Shown piece after piece: positions 46,069 to 55,995 of a stretch of 64,000 nt of DNA. The stretch is from Aquicoccus sp. G2-2 (GTDB taxonomy: Bacteria; Pseudomonadota; Alphaproteobacteria; Rhodobacterales; Rhodobacteraceae): positions 2,480,001-2,544,000 of the forward strand of contig NZ_JAYDCK010000003.1 of NCBI RefSeq assembly GCF_034555965.1. Reading direction: 5' to 3'. Position 1 is the first letter of the stretch; every line of letters begins with the position of its first letter. Position numbers and translations under genes: made by a program. The notes beneath the pieces were generated by a model. The model did not search any database and had not been told where the DNA came from. It saw nothing but the letters and a program-made list of their open reading frames with translations.

Positions 46069-48830
46069 TGCTGCAATCTATCGCCTTTGCCCATCCTTGG
46101 CTGCTCGCCGCGCTGATCATTCTGCCGGTGCTCTGGCTGCTATTACGCGCCATTCCCCCGGCCCCCGTCCGGCGGCTGTTTCCTGCCGTCGTTCTGCTTC
46201 TCGGCCTGCGCGACGATGACAGCGTCTCGGACCGCACCCCGTGGTGGCTCCTGCTCTTGCGGATGCTCGCCATTGCCGCACTTATCGTCGGGCTGGCCGG
46301 GCCGGTGCTGAACCCGTTCAAACAGGCTGGCAAAAGCGCCGCGCCACTGCTTGTTGCGATGGATGCCAGTTGGGCCTCCGCCCGCGATTGGAACGAACGG
46401 ATCTCCACACTGGACCAGCTGCTTGCCGACGCAAGCCGCAACGGCAAACCGGCGGCCCTGTTGCGCCTCTCCCGGCCCGAAGCTCCGGTTTTCCAATCGG
46501 CAAGCGCATGGCGCAAACGGGTCGACGGGCTTGCCCCAAACGCATGGGCACCCAGCGCCGAAAGCTATGCAACAGCCGCCGCCACCCTCCCGGAGGCTCA
46601 GAAATTCGATACGGTCTGGCTCTCTGATGGCCTCGCCCATGACGGGCGCACGACGCTCGTGACTGCGCTCAAATCACATGGCCGCGTCACTGTGCTCCAG
46701 TCCAGCAAACCCGTACTTGGCCTGAACCCGGTGCAATTCACCGATGGCGCGCTCGCGGTTTCCGTTCAACGCGATGTCGCCGGGCCGGAACAGGCGCTTA
46801 CCGTGCAGGCCCATGGCCGTGACCCAGCCGGCACCGAGCGCGTTCTGGCCGAACTTCCGATGCAATTTGCCACCGGGGAAACCACCGCCAAAGCCACGCT
46901 TGACCTGCCTGCCGAACTGCGCGGGCGGGTAACGCGCTTTGCCATTCAAAGCGTCGAAGGCGCGGGTGCCGTGGCCCTGAGTGATGACAGCCTGCGTCGC
47001 CGTGAAGTCGCCCTTATCGCCGGGGTAGAGAACCGCGAAGGGCTGGAACTGCTTTCGCCCCTCTATTATCTGCACAAGGCGCTTGCCCCCTCTGCCGACT
47101 TGATCGACGGGGCCATTGCCGATGTGCTCCCGGCCAAACCGGATGTGATTATTCTGGCCGATGTCGCCAAGCTCGCCCCCGCCGACAAGGCCGCGCTGAC
47201 CGACTGGGTGAACCAAGGCGGGCTTCTTGTGCGGTTTGCCGGGCCAAAACTTGCCGCCAGCGACCTCAGCCGCCGCAACGAAGATACGCTCATGCCGGTG
47301 CGCCTGCGCGCGGGCGGGCGCACGGTGGGCGGCGCGATGAGTTGGGGCGCGCCGAAATCGCTTGCCCCGTTCGACAAGGACTCGCCCTTCTTCGGCCTGA
47401 AACCGCCCGAGGACGTGCGCATCACCGCACAGGTCATGGCGCAACCCGATCCAACACTGGCCAGCCGCGTCATCGCCTCGCTCTCCGATGGCACGCCGCT
47501 CGTCACCCGCAAGAAGCTGGGCAAAGGGCAGGTCGTTCTGTTCCATGTCACCGCCAATGCCGAATGGTCGTCACTGCCGCTTTCCGGTCTGTTCGTGGCC
47601 ATGTTGGAGCGGCTTTCGATCTCCACCGCCGTCACTGCGCCCAGCGCCGAAGACCTTGCCGGTTTGATCTGGAAACCCACCCATGTGCTTGACGGGTTCG
47701 GCGCTCTGAAAAGCGGCGAAGCCCTCCCCGGCGTGCCCGGCGAAACGCTGGCCGCCGCCGCGCTCGGCCCCGATCTTCAACCCGGCCTCTACACCAGCGA
47801 CAGCCGTCAGATCGCACTCAACGTGCTGAACGCCGATACCACGCTGAAACCCGCCGCGTGGCCTGCGGGCATTTCGGTTGAACAGTTCGCGGCCGATCCT
47901 GAAACCCCGCTCGGCGGCTGGCTGCTTGCCTTGGCGCTTCTTCTGCTCAGCGTGGACATCGCTGCGGCCCTCGCCCTTACTGGCCGCCTGACCGCCGCAC
48001 GCGCTGTCGTTCTGCTTGGCGCGCTCATGCTCGCCCCGCTTCCCGGCCATGCCCAGCAAGATGAGGCAAAACCCGGCGATACGCGCGCAGTGCAGGCCAC
48101 CGCCGAAGTCACGCTTGCGCATGTGCTCACCGGCAACAAACAGGTCGATGATACCGCGCAGGCCGGGCTTTTCGGCCTGTCCGAAACGCTCTACTTCCGC
48201 ACCTCCGTCGAACCCGCCACCCCGATGAGCGTGAATCTGGAAACCGATGAACTTTCCTTCTTTCCGCTGCTCTACTGGCCGATCACCCCGGATCAGCCGC
48301 GCCCGTCCGAGCAAGCCTACGAGAAGCTCAACCGCTACCTGCGCTCGGGCGGGATGATCCTGTTTGACACCCGCGACGGCGATATCGCCGGTTACGGCGC
48401 CTCCAGCCCGAACGGTGAGATGCTGCAACAGCTTGCCGCCCCGCTCGATGTTCCCGCGCTTGAGCCGGTGCCCTCGGATCACGTGCTCACCCGCGCCTTC
48501 TATCTGCTGCAACAGTTTCCGGGCCGCTACGACAACCGCGATGTCTGGGTCGAAGCCGCCCCCAACGCCGAGAAAATCGAAGGCATGCCATTTCGCAACC
48601 TCAACGACAACGTCACGCCGGTGATCATCGGCGGCAATGACTGGGCCGCCGCATGGGCCATGGACCAAACGGGTAAATCGCTGTTCCCGGTTGGCCGTGG
48701 AATGGCCGGTGAACGGCAGCGTGAACTGGCCTACCGCTTCGGGGTCAACCTCGTCATGTATGTGCTGACCGGGAATTACAAATCCGATCAGGTGCATGTG
48801 CCCGCCCTGCTTGAAAGGCTCGGGCAATGA
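46068..48830 (+). CDS. DUF4159 membrane protein with BatA-like N-terminus
   Basis: The 920-residue protein starts at ATG 46068 with two membrane helices (PWLLAALIILPVLWLLLRAIP, and one near residue 60), typical of the aerotolerance BatA N-terminal domain. A large periplasmic part follows, with a VWA-like segment, then further helices near residue 630, and a C-terminal DUF4159 domain of about 200 residues (LYWPITPDQPRPSE, GGMILFDTRDGD). The molecular role is unknown; it accompanies MoxR and DUF58 widely in alphaproteobacteria. It overlaps the next gene as ATGA. Confidence 0.9.
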   Translation: MLQSIAFAHPWLLAALIILPVLWLLLRAIPPAPVRRLFPAVVLLLGLRDDDSVSDRTPWWLLLLRMLAIAALIVGLAGPVLNPFKQAGKSAAPLLVAMDASWASARDWNERISTLDQLLADASRNGKPAALLRLSRPEAPVFQSASAWRKRVDGLAPNAWAPSAESYATAAATLPEAQKFDTVWLSDGLAHDGRTTLVTALKSHGRVTVLQSSKPVLGLNPVQFTDGALAVSVQRDVAGPEQALTVQAHGRDPAGTERVLAELPMQFATGETTAKATLDLPAELRGRVTRFAIQSVEGAGAVALSDDSLRRREVALIAGVENREGLELLSPLYYLHKALAPSADLIDGAIADVLPAKPDVIILADVAKLAPADKAALTDWVNQGGLLVRFAGPKLAASDLSRRNEDTLMPVRLRAGGRTVGGAMSWGAPKSLAPFDKDSPFFGLKPPEDVRITAQVMAQPDPTLASRVIASLSDGTPLVTRKKLGKGQVVLFHVTANAEWSSLPLSGLFVAMLERLSISTAVTAPSAEDLAGLIWKPTHVLDGFGALKSGEALPGVPGETLAAAALGPDLQPGLYTSDSRQIALNVLNADTTLKPAAWPAGISVEQFAADPETPLGGWLLALALLLLSVDIAAALALTGRLTAARAVVLLGALMLAPLPGHAQQDEAKPGDTRAVQATAEVTLAHVLTGNKQVDDTAQAGLFGLSETLYFRTSVEPATPMSVNLETDELSFFPLLYWPITPDQPRPSEQAYEKLNRYLRSGGMILFDTRDGDIAGYGASSPNGEMLQQLAAPLDVPALEPVPSDHVLTRAFYLLQQFPGRYDNRDVWVEAAPNAEKIEGMPFRNLNDNVTPVIIGGNDWAAAWAMDQTGKSLFPVGRGMAGERQRELAYRFGVNLVMYVLTGNYKSDQVHVPALLERLGQ

Positions 48831-50877
48831 CATCCTCGGTCCTGTTTTCCCCCTCCTGCCTTGGCCCATTCTCGCCGGGCTGGCCGCTCTGGCGCTTGTC
48901 GGCACCGGCATCGCGCTCTGGCGCGGGCTTTCCGGTTGGGCGCTGCGTGGCCTTGCCGCGCTGGTCCTGCTCGCCGCACTTTCTGGCCCCGCTTGGCAAC
49001 AGGAAGACCGCGCCCCGCTTAGCGATATAGCCATCATGGTGGTCGATCAAAGCTCCAGCCAACAACTCGCCACCCGCACCGCCGAGACGGAAGCCGCCGC
49101 CACCGCCCTTTCCGCGCGCATTGCTGCCATGCCCAACACTGAATTGCGCCGGATCGACCTTCCCGATGGCCCCGGTGACACCGGCACCCGTGCGATGACC
49201 GCCCTCTCGAAGGCGCTCGCCGAAGAACCGCGCGCCCGCATCTCCGGGCTGTTCCTGATCAGCGACGGGCAAGTCCACGACCTTGAAAATGCACCTGAAT
49301 TCCCGGCCCCGTTCCATCTTCTGCTCACCGGAAAACCAACCGATTGGGACCGGCGCCTGATCGTTGAAAACGCCCCGAGCTTCGCCATTCTGGGTGAAGA
49401 AATCACCCTCAAACTCCGGGTCGAAGATCAAGGCGCCGTGCCCGAAGGGCAGACCGATACGGCGCTGCAAATCTCCGTCGACGGGGCCGAACCGATGAGC
49501 TTCCGGATGCCCGTCGGGCGGACTTTCGATCTGCCAATCAGCCTGCCGCATGGTGGCCGCAACGTGATTCAGTTCAGCGTCCCGAAAGCCAAGGGCGAAC
49601 TGACCGCACGCAACAATACTGCCCTGGTGCAGATCAACGGCGTGCGCGACCGTCTGCGCGTTCTGCTGGTCTCAGGAGAGCCTTACCCCGGCGGGCGCAC
49701 ATGGCGGAACCTCCTCAAATCAGACAGCTCCGTTGACCTCGTGCATTTCACCATCCTGCGCCCGCCCGAAAAACAAGACGGCGTGCCGGTCGGGGAGCTT
49801 TCACTCATCGCCTTCCCCACCCGCGAGCTTTTCCTCGAAAAGATCGACGATTTCGACCTGATCATCTTCGACCGCTACAAACGCCGTGGCATCCTGCCCT
49901 CGGTCTATCTTGAGAACGTCAAGAACTACGTCGAAAAAGGCGGCGCGATTCTGGTTGACGCCGGGCCGGATTTTGCCTCCGCCGACAGCCTCTATCGTTC
50001 GCCGCTAGCGGATGTGCTCCCCGCCAGCCCGACCGCGCGAGTGATCGAACAGGGATATCTGCCCCGCGTGACCGATCTCGGGGAACGCCACCCGGTAACA
50101 GCCGGATTGCAACCGCCGCAGGGGCAAGAGCATTGGGGTCGCTGGCTGCGCCAGATCGAGGTCGAAGCGCCAAAGGGCGAGGTCGTCATGTCAGGTTTCA
50201 ACGGCGCGCCGCTTCTGATGCTCGACCACGTTGGCGAAGGCCGCGTGGCGCTGCTGGCCTCCGATCACGCATGGCTCTGGAGCCGCGGATTCGAGGGCGG
50301 CGGCCCGCAGCTAGAATTGCTGCGGCGGCTGGCGCATTGGATGATGAAAGAACCCGAGCTTGAGGAAGAAGCCCTCTGGGCAGAACCCACCGGCCAAACC
50401 CTGCGCATCATCCGCCAGACGCTGGCCGATGAGGCTGGCCCCGTCACCATCACCTCACCCACGGGCGAGAGCACGCAATTGCCGATGAAAGAGGTCTCAC
50501 CGGGGCGGTTCGAAACAACCTATCGCGGCGCCGAAATCGGCCTTTACCGGCTCAAGAACGGCGACAAGGACGCGGTTGTCGGGCTCGGCCCGGCGGCACC
50601 GCGCGAATTCGAGCAAACCATCGCCAGCGCGGTCGCGCTCAAACCGTTCATCACGCCAACCAACGGCGGCGCGGTGCATCTATCTGACGGGATGCCCTCC
50701 CTGCGCGAGGTCCGGGCCGGGCGTCCGGCTGTCGGGCGTGGCTGGCTCGGCCTAACCCCGCGCGGCGCTTATGAGACAAAGGGAATCTCGCAAGTGCCGC
50801 TGCTGCCGGAATGGCTGGTGCTCTTGCTGGCCTCCGCTCTCATCCTCGCGGCATGGCTGCGCGAAGGGCGGCGCTAA
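48827..50877 (+). CDS. Large membrane protein of the MoxR block (apparent N-terminal frameshift)
   Basis: The roughly 683-residue protein begins with two helices (PWPILAGLAALALVGTGIA, and LRGLAALVLLAALSGPAW), has a VWA-like start of the soluble part (IAIMVVDQSSSQQLA), a glutamine-amidotransferase-like fold (GGAILVDAGPDFASADSLY) and a C-terminal helix (PEWLVLLLASALILAAWL). ATG 48827 overlaps the DUF4159 stop. One C more in the C5 run at 48849-48853 puts that start in frame, giving MTSSVLFSPLLPWPI. No catalytic Cys of a true amidotransferase was found. Function unknown. Confidence 0.87.
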
Positions 50878-50904
50878 CCCCGCCCCGCTCGCCACGTCAC
50901 AGGC

Positions 50905-51657
50905 TCAGAAATAGCTGCGCACAAGGCTGCCCGCCACCAGACTCCAGCCATCGGCGATCACGAAGAACGCCAACTTGAACGGAAGCGACACGATTGCTGG
51001 CGGAACCATCATCATCCCCATCGACATCAAAATCGCGGCGACCACCAGATCAATGATCAGGAACGGCAGGAAAATCAGGAACCCCACCTTGAACGCCCGC
51101 GCCACCTCCGAAAGCAGGAAGCTCGGCACCAGCACGGAAAGCGGCGCATCGGCACTTGGCGCAAGCACCGTCACATCCGGGCGCAAAGCGGCCATGGTGG
51201 CATAGGTTTCCGGGTCAAGCCGCGCCGCCATGAACGTGCGAAACGGGGCCATCACACGCGGAAACGCCTCTTCCACGTCGATCTGTTCGGCCACCAGCGG
51301 CTGAATCCCGTTGTCCCACGCCTCGGTAAAAACCGGCTCCATCACGAAATAGGTCAGAAACAGCGCAAGACTGACGATCAGCATGTTGGGCGGCGATTGC
51401 TGAAGCCCGATTGCCTGCCGCAGAATTGAAAGCACGGTAACGATGAACGGAAAACAGGTAATCATGATGGCCAGCCCCGGCGCGAGGCTCAACACCGTGA
51501 TCAACAGAATAAGCTGCACACTGCGCCCGGTAAGCGAGCCACCCTGCCCAAGCGAAATCGACAGCTCCTGCGCCTGTACCGCGCCGGGCAGCGCCAACAA
51601 CAGCACCCCCAGCACGACAAGCAAAGTCGCGGTCAAAGCCTTGCGCCGGGTCATCAT
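50905..51657 (-). CDS. fliP: FliP, flagellar export gate protein
   Basis: The 250-residue protein has a signal peptide (cut near AVQAQ, residue 29) and four hydrophobic helices. Family motifs are LSLAPGLAIMITCFPFIVTVLSILRQAIG-like near residue 57 and a C-terminal FLPFLIIDLVVAAILMSMGM. With FliQ and FliR it forms the export gate. It follows fliN by three bases. FliR is encoded 11 kb away on the other strand. Confidence 0.95.
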   Translation of the reverse strand: MMTRRKALTATLLVVLGVLLLALPGAVQAQELSISLGQGGSLTGRSVQLILLITVLSLAPGLAIMITCFPFIVTVLSILRQAIGLQQSPPNMLIVSLALFLTYFVMEPVFTEAWDNGIQPLVAEQIDVEEAFPRVMAPFRTFMAARLDPETYATMAALRPDVTVLAPSADAPLSVLVPSFLLSEVARAFKVGFLIFLPFLIIDLVVAAILMSMGMMMVPPAIVSLPFKLAFFVIADGWSLVAGSLVRSYF

Positions 51658-51660
51658 GCG

Positions 51661-51960
51661 TCACCCCAGCCCATTGCCCAATTCGGCCACTTCGGTCAGC
51701 CGCACAGCCAGTTGCCCCTCGTTTTCACCGTCAAGCTCTTCCAACTCACCGCGCGCGATCAGCCTGTCACCGACAAAAAGCTCCACCGGATCGTCAACCC
51801 GCGTATCGAGCGGCAAAACAGCATCCGGCCCCAGTGTCAGAAGGTCACGGATCAGCGGCCGCGCCTTGCCGACCGAGATCGTGATTTCAATCGGAACCGA
51901 GGAGAACACCCCGCCGCCACCAGCCGTGCCTGCGTCAATGGCTTCCCGATCATCCGGCAT
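51661..51960 (-). CDS. fliN: FliN, flagellar motor switch protein
   Basis: The 99-residue protein is a short FliN with the SpoA-type C-terminal domain: VPIEITISVGKARPLIRDLLTL, the motif LPLDTRVDDPVELFVGDRLIARGE and AVRLTEV at the end. It lies in the C-ring with FliM and FliG, neither of which is in this window. It overlaps the fliH stop by 11 bases. Confidence 0.93.
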   Translation of the reverse strand: MPDDREAIDAGTAGGGGVFSSVPIEITISVGKARPLIRDLLTLGPDAVLPLDTRVDDPVELFVGDRLIARGELEELDGENEGQLAVRLTEVAELGNGLG

Positions 51961-52561
51961 CGCGGACCTCCTTCTCGTTGCTGGCGTTCAGTTCATCGAA
52001 AAACGCCTCCACCGCTGTGGTCATACCCTTGAGCACACCGGCATAGTCGATCTGCTGTTCAGCCTCGCCAAAGCGAAGGAAAACCTGCCCCTCACCCAAT
52101 GTCGGCTCCTCGATGAGCAGCAGTGGCAGGGTTTGTTCCGCGTCGATCAATGTGTGCAAAAGGGCGGCATTCTCTGGTGCGGCGACAATCTCCACCGGCA
52201 CCTGCCCGGCCTCCCCGGCAAGCTTGCCAAGTTCCTCGGCAATGCGCGGGGCAAGGCTCTTGCGGGCGACATCCGGAAGCAGCGTCTCCACCATCTGCGT
52301 CAGCAAAGGCTTCATTGCGCGGGTCATCTGCCCGAAAGCTTCATGATAAGTAAAAGACAATTCCTGCAAATTCCCGGCAAAATCCGATGTCACCCTCTGT
52401 CGGTCATCGCTCTGCGCCTTGGCTGCGTCGTCCCAACCGGCCTTGTAGCCGCACTCGAACGCTGCGAGCTTTTCATCTTCGATCGCCACATCAGAGAGCA
52501 CCACACGGACCGCCCCCGTCGCACTGCCTTCAAAACTCTCCAGCAGATGTGAAATCGTCAT
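51950..52561 (-). CDS. fliH: FliH-like flagellar export regulator
   Basis: The 203-residue protein is acidic and helical, with no signal peptide. A FliH/HrpE-type organisation is inferred from the N-terminal helical stretch (IEDEKLAAFECGYKAGWDDA), the C-terminal TLLPDVARKSLAPRI region, and position between fliF and fliN. FliH binds the FliI ATPase. Its ATG overlaps the fliF stop by one base, seen only when the fliF frame is corrected. The family is poorly conserved, so the name is moderately sure. Confidence 0.82.
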   Translation of the reverse strand: MTISHLLESFEGSATGAVRVVLSDVAIEDEKLAAFECGYKAGWDDAAKAQSDDRQRVTSDFAGNLQELSFTYHEAFGQMTRAMKPLLTQMVETLLPDVARKSLAPRIAEELGKLAGEAGQVPVEIVAAPENAALLHTLIDAEQTLPLLLIEEPTLGEGQVFLRFGEAEQQIDYAGVLKGMTTAVEAFFDELNASNEKEVRDAG

Positions 52562-54185
52562 CAGGCGTTCTCCTCATGCGGATCGAGCCAGCTGCGCAGA
52601 ATTTCCATGGTCTCGTCCTGGCGCTCGCCAATCAGATTGCGCAGCCGATCGGCAGAGGTCTCCATCGCCCGCCCCCCGAAACGCCCGCCACTGTCGCCGA
52701 TGTCCCCGCATCTGATATGACGGGCAGAGCCGAGAAATCCCCCGGCCCATCGGAAATTTCACCAGTCAACGGCTCTGGCGCACCTGTGGCGGCAGCGGCT
52801 GTGGCGCTCCCCTTGGGCGGGGCCAGCGCTGGCAATTCCGCCCCCGCCGGGCGTGACAGCAACGGGCGCAGGACAAAAAGGCCCAGCACCAACGCCACGA
52901 TGGCCAGAACCGCCATCTGGATGACCGACATCACGTTCAGATGAAGAGCCGAAAACCAGCCCGGACCGGGCGCGGTTCCGATCTCGGCAACCGGCTCAAA
53001 GGCCATGGATTTTATCGTGATAACGTCGCCGCGCGCCTCGTCATAGCCAACGGCAGACGCCACCAGCTCACGCAGCGCGGCCAGTTCTTCATCCGGGCGC
53101 GGGGTGACAATGGTGGCCCCGCTGGCATCGGTACCACTGATCCCGTTCACCAGAACCGCCACCGATAACCGCTTGATCGCGCCCGGTTGCCGGATCACTT
53201 CACGCCGGGTTTCGGACACTTCGTAGTTGACCCGCTCGCGCGTCTGGCTGCCCTGATTTGCCGCGCTATCGCCCTTGGCCGCATCGCCCTGCGGCAGGTT
53301 GGAGGCGACGGTGACATCGCCTTTGCCTGATTCCGTGGACTTGTTTGAGCGTTCCTCGGTCTCCGTGCTGACGGCCACCCGGCCTGCCGGGTCGAAGTGT
53401 TTTTCGTGGATCGATTCACTTTCCGTTTCCGTCTCGACGCTGACTTCAACAACCGCATTGCCATTACCGACCAGTGCTTCAAGCATGTTGCGCACCCGCG
53501 CGCGCAGCGTATCGGCCCGGTTTTTGCCGATTGCGTCCTGCGTCGCCTCGTCGCCGCTGGCGACAAGGCCGCCCTTGCTGTCAATCACCGAAACATCATC
53601 CGGCGAAAGCCCCGCCACGGCAGAGGCGACAAGATATTTCAACGCCTTGGCCTCGCTGGCCGATACACTGCCATTCACCGCCATGACCGACACCGACGCG
53701 CCGGATTTCAGGTTTCTCTGAAACGGGTTGGAGCCGATATTGGCGATATGCACCCGCGCATTGGCGATAAGGGGGCTGGAAATAATGGTGCGCGCCAACT
53801 CGCCTTCCTTGGCGCGCCAATAGGCGGCATCGAACATCTGGCTCGTCGTGCCAAAGCCGGACAGCGAATCGAGCAGTTCATAGCCCTTGGCGCTATTCAT
53901 CGGCAGGCCTTCGCTGGCCAACGTCATGCGCAACTCGTCGCGCTTGGTGGCGTCTACGAAAATCGTCCCGCCACGCACTTCATAGGGCACGCCGCGCCGC
54001 TCAAGCGCCTCCACAACCTCACCGGCGGCACCATTTTCCAACCCCGAGTAAAGCAGGCTCAGACTGGGCTGGGCGGCCATGCGCGTCATCGTCAGAACCG
54101 CCGCGAACACCACCCCGGCGGCCAAAAGCGCAATCAACCGGCGGCGGGTATCGAGTGACGACCATACGTTCTGTATCTGCTGCAC
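52561..54185 (-). CDS. fliF: FliF, MS-ring protein (apparent C-terminal frameshift)
   Basis: FliF forms the MS ring in the inner membrane. The frame shows the first helix (LIALLAAGVVFAAVLTM), YscJ-type domains (LYSGLENGAAGEVVEAL) and the second helix (MAVLAIVALVLGLFVLRPLL). It then ends wrongly in WRPLPIGCAI. One more C in the C6 run at 52672-52677 instead yields METSADRLRNLIGERQDETM and EILRSWLDPHEENA, the FliG-binding tail, stopping at 52561 against fliH. Total 541 residues. The start is GTG 54185 behind GGAGG; the upstream frame extension is not family-like. Confidence 0.93.
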
Positions 54186-54291
54186 CTGTGTGCCTCCGAC
54201 CGACAAGCATTCCGCGATTCGCCCGGTCGGTTGCCGGGCGTGCCGTGCCCGGTGTTCTGCCCGGCGCACCCCCATCCTTCACCGATCAGGC

Positions 54292-54306
54292 TTAACAATC
54301 GGTTAG
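54292..54306. promoter_or_regulatory. CtrA-like box in the fliF/fliL divergent promoter
   Basis: TTAA-CAATCGG-TTAG matches the CtrA core with one difference. It lies 46 bases before fliL and about 107 before fliF, so one box could serve both directions. Boxes before motB and flgE have the same form. Confidence 0.55.
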
Positions 54307-54352
54307 GACCGACCGGGTTATAGAGGCTTTGTTGAAAAGGAATGGGACCGCG

Positions 54353-54868
54353 ATGGCCAAGAGCGAAGAAAACGCCCCTGAAGAAGAAAGCAATCCGTCG
54401 AAGAAACGCTCGAAACTGCCTTTGTTTATCGGGCTTTTCCTTGCTCTTGTCGGGGCGGGGGCCGGGTTTCATGCCGTCGCCTCGGGCCTGCTTTTCAGAC
54501 CCGATTCGGTGGCCGCGAAAACGACCCATGATGCGCCGGTGCCGCAGGCCCATGCCGCTGATATGCCCGATATCGCCTTCGTTCCCGTCGATCCCATTAT
54601 CGTGTCGCTCGGCATGGCAAAAGCGGCGCGCCATCTGCGCTTTCGCGCGCAGCTTGAGGTGCCCTCAAAATATCAAGTGGACGTTGAAACCCTGTTGCCG
54701 CGCGTCGTCGATGTGCTCAACAACTATTTGCGCGCGCTCGAACTTGGCGATCTCACCGATCCCGCGGCGTTGGTGCGCCTGCGTGCTCAAATGCTGCGGC
54801 GAATTCAGATCGTCACCGGCGCGGGCCGAGTCAATGATTTGCTGATCATGGAATTTGTGCTGAACTGA
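54353..54868 (+). CDS. fliL: FliL, flagellar basal-body-associated protein
   Basis: The 171-residue inner-membrane protein has one N-terminal helix (LPLFIGLFLALVGAGAGFHAV) and a periplasmic domain ending in the FliL-typical INDLLIMEFVLN-like VNDLLIMEFVLN. FliL surrounds the stator and supports torque. The start is ATG 54353; an earlier ATG at 54329 is less likely. It begins a rightward run of seven or more genes. Confidence 0.92.
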   Translation: MAKSEENAPEEESNPSKKRSKLPLFIGLFLALVGAGAGFHAVASGLLFRPDSVAAKTTHDAPVPQAHAADMPDIAFVPVDPIIVSLGMAKAARHLRFRAQLEVPSKYQVDVETLLPRVVDVLNNYLRALELGDLTDPAALVRLRAQMLRRIQIVTGAGRVNDLLIMEFVLN

Positions 54869-54879
54869 AAGGGCGGTAA

Positions 54880-55270
54880 ATGGAACTGATTGCCGATATT
54901 CTGCTTGTTGCCGGTGCCTTGGGGGCCGGTGCCTACTGTTTCGTTCTGGCCCGCAGGCTTGCCCGGTTCAACGATCTCGAAACCGGTGTCGGCGGGGCGG
55001 TTGCAGTGCTTTCGGCGCAGGTAGACGACCTGACAAAAACGCTGACCGCGGCACAATCCACCGCTGCCGCCTCCACCACGTCGCTTGATGGCCTGACCAT
55101 GCGCGCGGAAGATGTGGCCAAGCGGCTGGAACTGCTTGTCGCCTCGATGCACGATCTGCCTGAGTCCGGGCGGCAACCGCCCCTGAACCAACGCTGGCAG
55201 AGCGTGATCAGCCCGCAAAACAGCCCCCGAAACCATGTTCTTTCGCCATCCGCAAAGCAGGCGCGCATGA
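54880..55270 (+). CDS. DUF6468-like flagellar accessory protein (two apparent indels)
   Basis: The N-terminal part is clear: one membrane helix (LIADILLVAGALGAGAYCFVLA) then a helical region (LSAQVDDLTKTLTAAQ, RAEDVAKRLELLVASMHDL). As written, the frame runs on into the next gene. Adding one G to the run at 55168-55170 and one C to the C5 run at 55224-55228 gives a 130-residue protein ending FFRHPQSRRA with a stop at 55268-55270, overlapping the next ATG as ATGA. The family name is from memory of roseobacter flagellar clusters. The exact role is unknown. Confidence 0.75.
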
Positions 55271-55923
55271 TGCGCAGGCTCAGAACCCCAACGCCCGCCC
55301 GCGCCCCTGACAACAAAACGCCGCGCAAAAAAACACCCCGCCGGGGGCGTGGCGCGCTGTTGCTGATTGCTGGGCTGCTGATGAGTTCCGCCTTCATCCG
55401 GCTTGGCCGCGATGCCGGGCAGGCTTTCGCCAGTCAGCCCGCGTTAATGTCGCGCGCAAACGACGCGCCCAAGGCAACTCCGGCACATGATCCCGCGGCC
55501 CAATGCACCCCTCCGCCTGATATCGCGGCAATGCTGGCGGCGTTTCAGGCCCGCGAAGCACGGCTGAAAGAGCGCGAGGCACGGATGGAAATGCGGATGC
55601 GCGCACTTTCGGTTACGGATCGGGAAATCAGCAAACGCATGACCTCACTCACCACGGCAGAGGAAAAACTGCGCGCAACGCTGGCGCTTGCTGATTCGGC
55701 GGCGGAAAACGATCTGGCCAAACTCACCGCCGTTTACGAGAGCATGAAACCAAAGGACGCCGCCGCTCTTTTCGAGCAGATGGACGCGAGCTTTTCCGCC
55801 GGATTCCTGTCCCGGATGCGCCCCGAAGCCGCCGCCGCAATCATGGCCGGGCTGACCCCGAACAAAGCCTACACGATCAGCGCGATTCTCGCCGGGCGAA
55901 ATGCCGAAGTTCCGACGGAATAA
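55267..55923 (+). CDS. MotE-like flagellar protein
   Basis: The 218-residue protein starts at ATG 55267 with a basic tail, a membrane helix (GALLLIAGLLMSSAFI) and a periplasmic coiled coil (about residues 95-150). A MotE/MgtE-N-like end follows (VYESMKPKDAAALFEQMD, FLSRMRPEAAAAIMAGL). MotE-type proteins chaperone MotC in rhizobia; in this group the partner is uncertain. Two Cys residues are not conspicuous. It lies 72 bases before motA. Confidence 0.85.
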   Translation: MMRRLRTPTPARAPDNKTPRKKTPRRGRGALLLIAGLLMSSAFIRLGRDAGQAFASQPALMSRANDAPKATPAHDPAAQCTPPPDIAAMLAAFQAREARLKEREARMEMRMRALSVTDREISKRMTSLTTAEEKLRATLALADSAAENDLAKLTAVYESMKPKDAAALFEQMDASFSAGFLSRMRPEAAAAIMAGLTPNKAYTISAILAGRNAEVPTE

Positions 55924-55995
55924 GGCGCAGGCTCAGGGTTTCTTAACCCGGCTCTGCGAGAGTAGCAGGGCGTTTCCTCGAAGGGTTTGGAAGAC

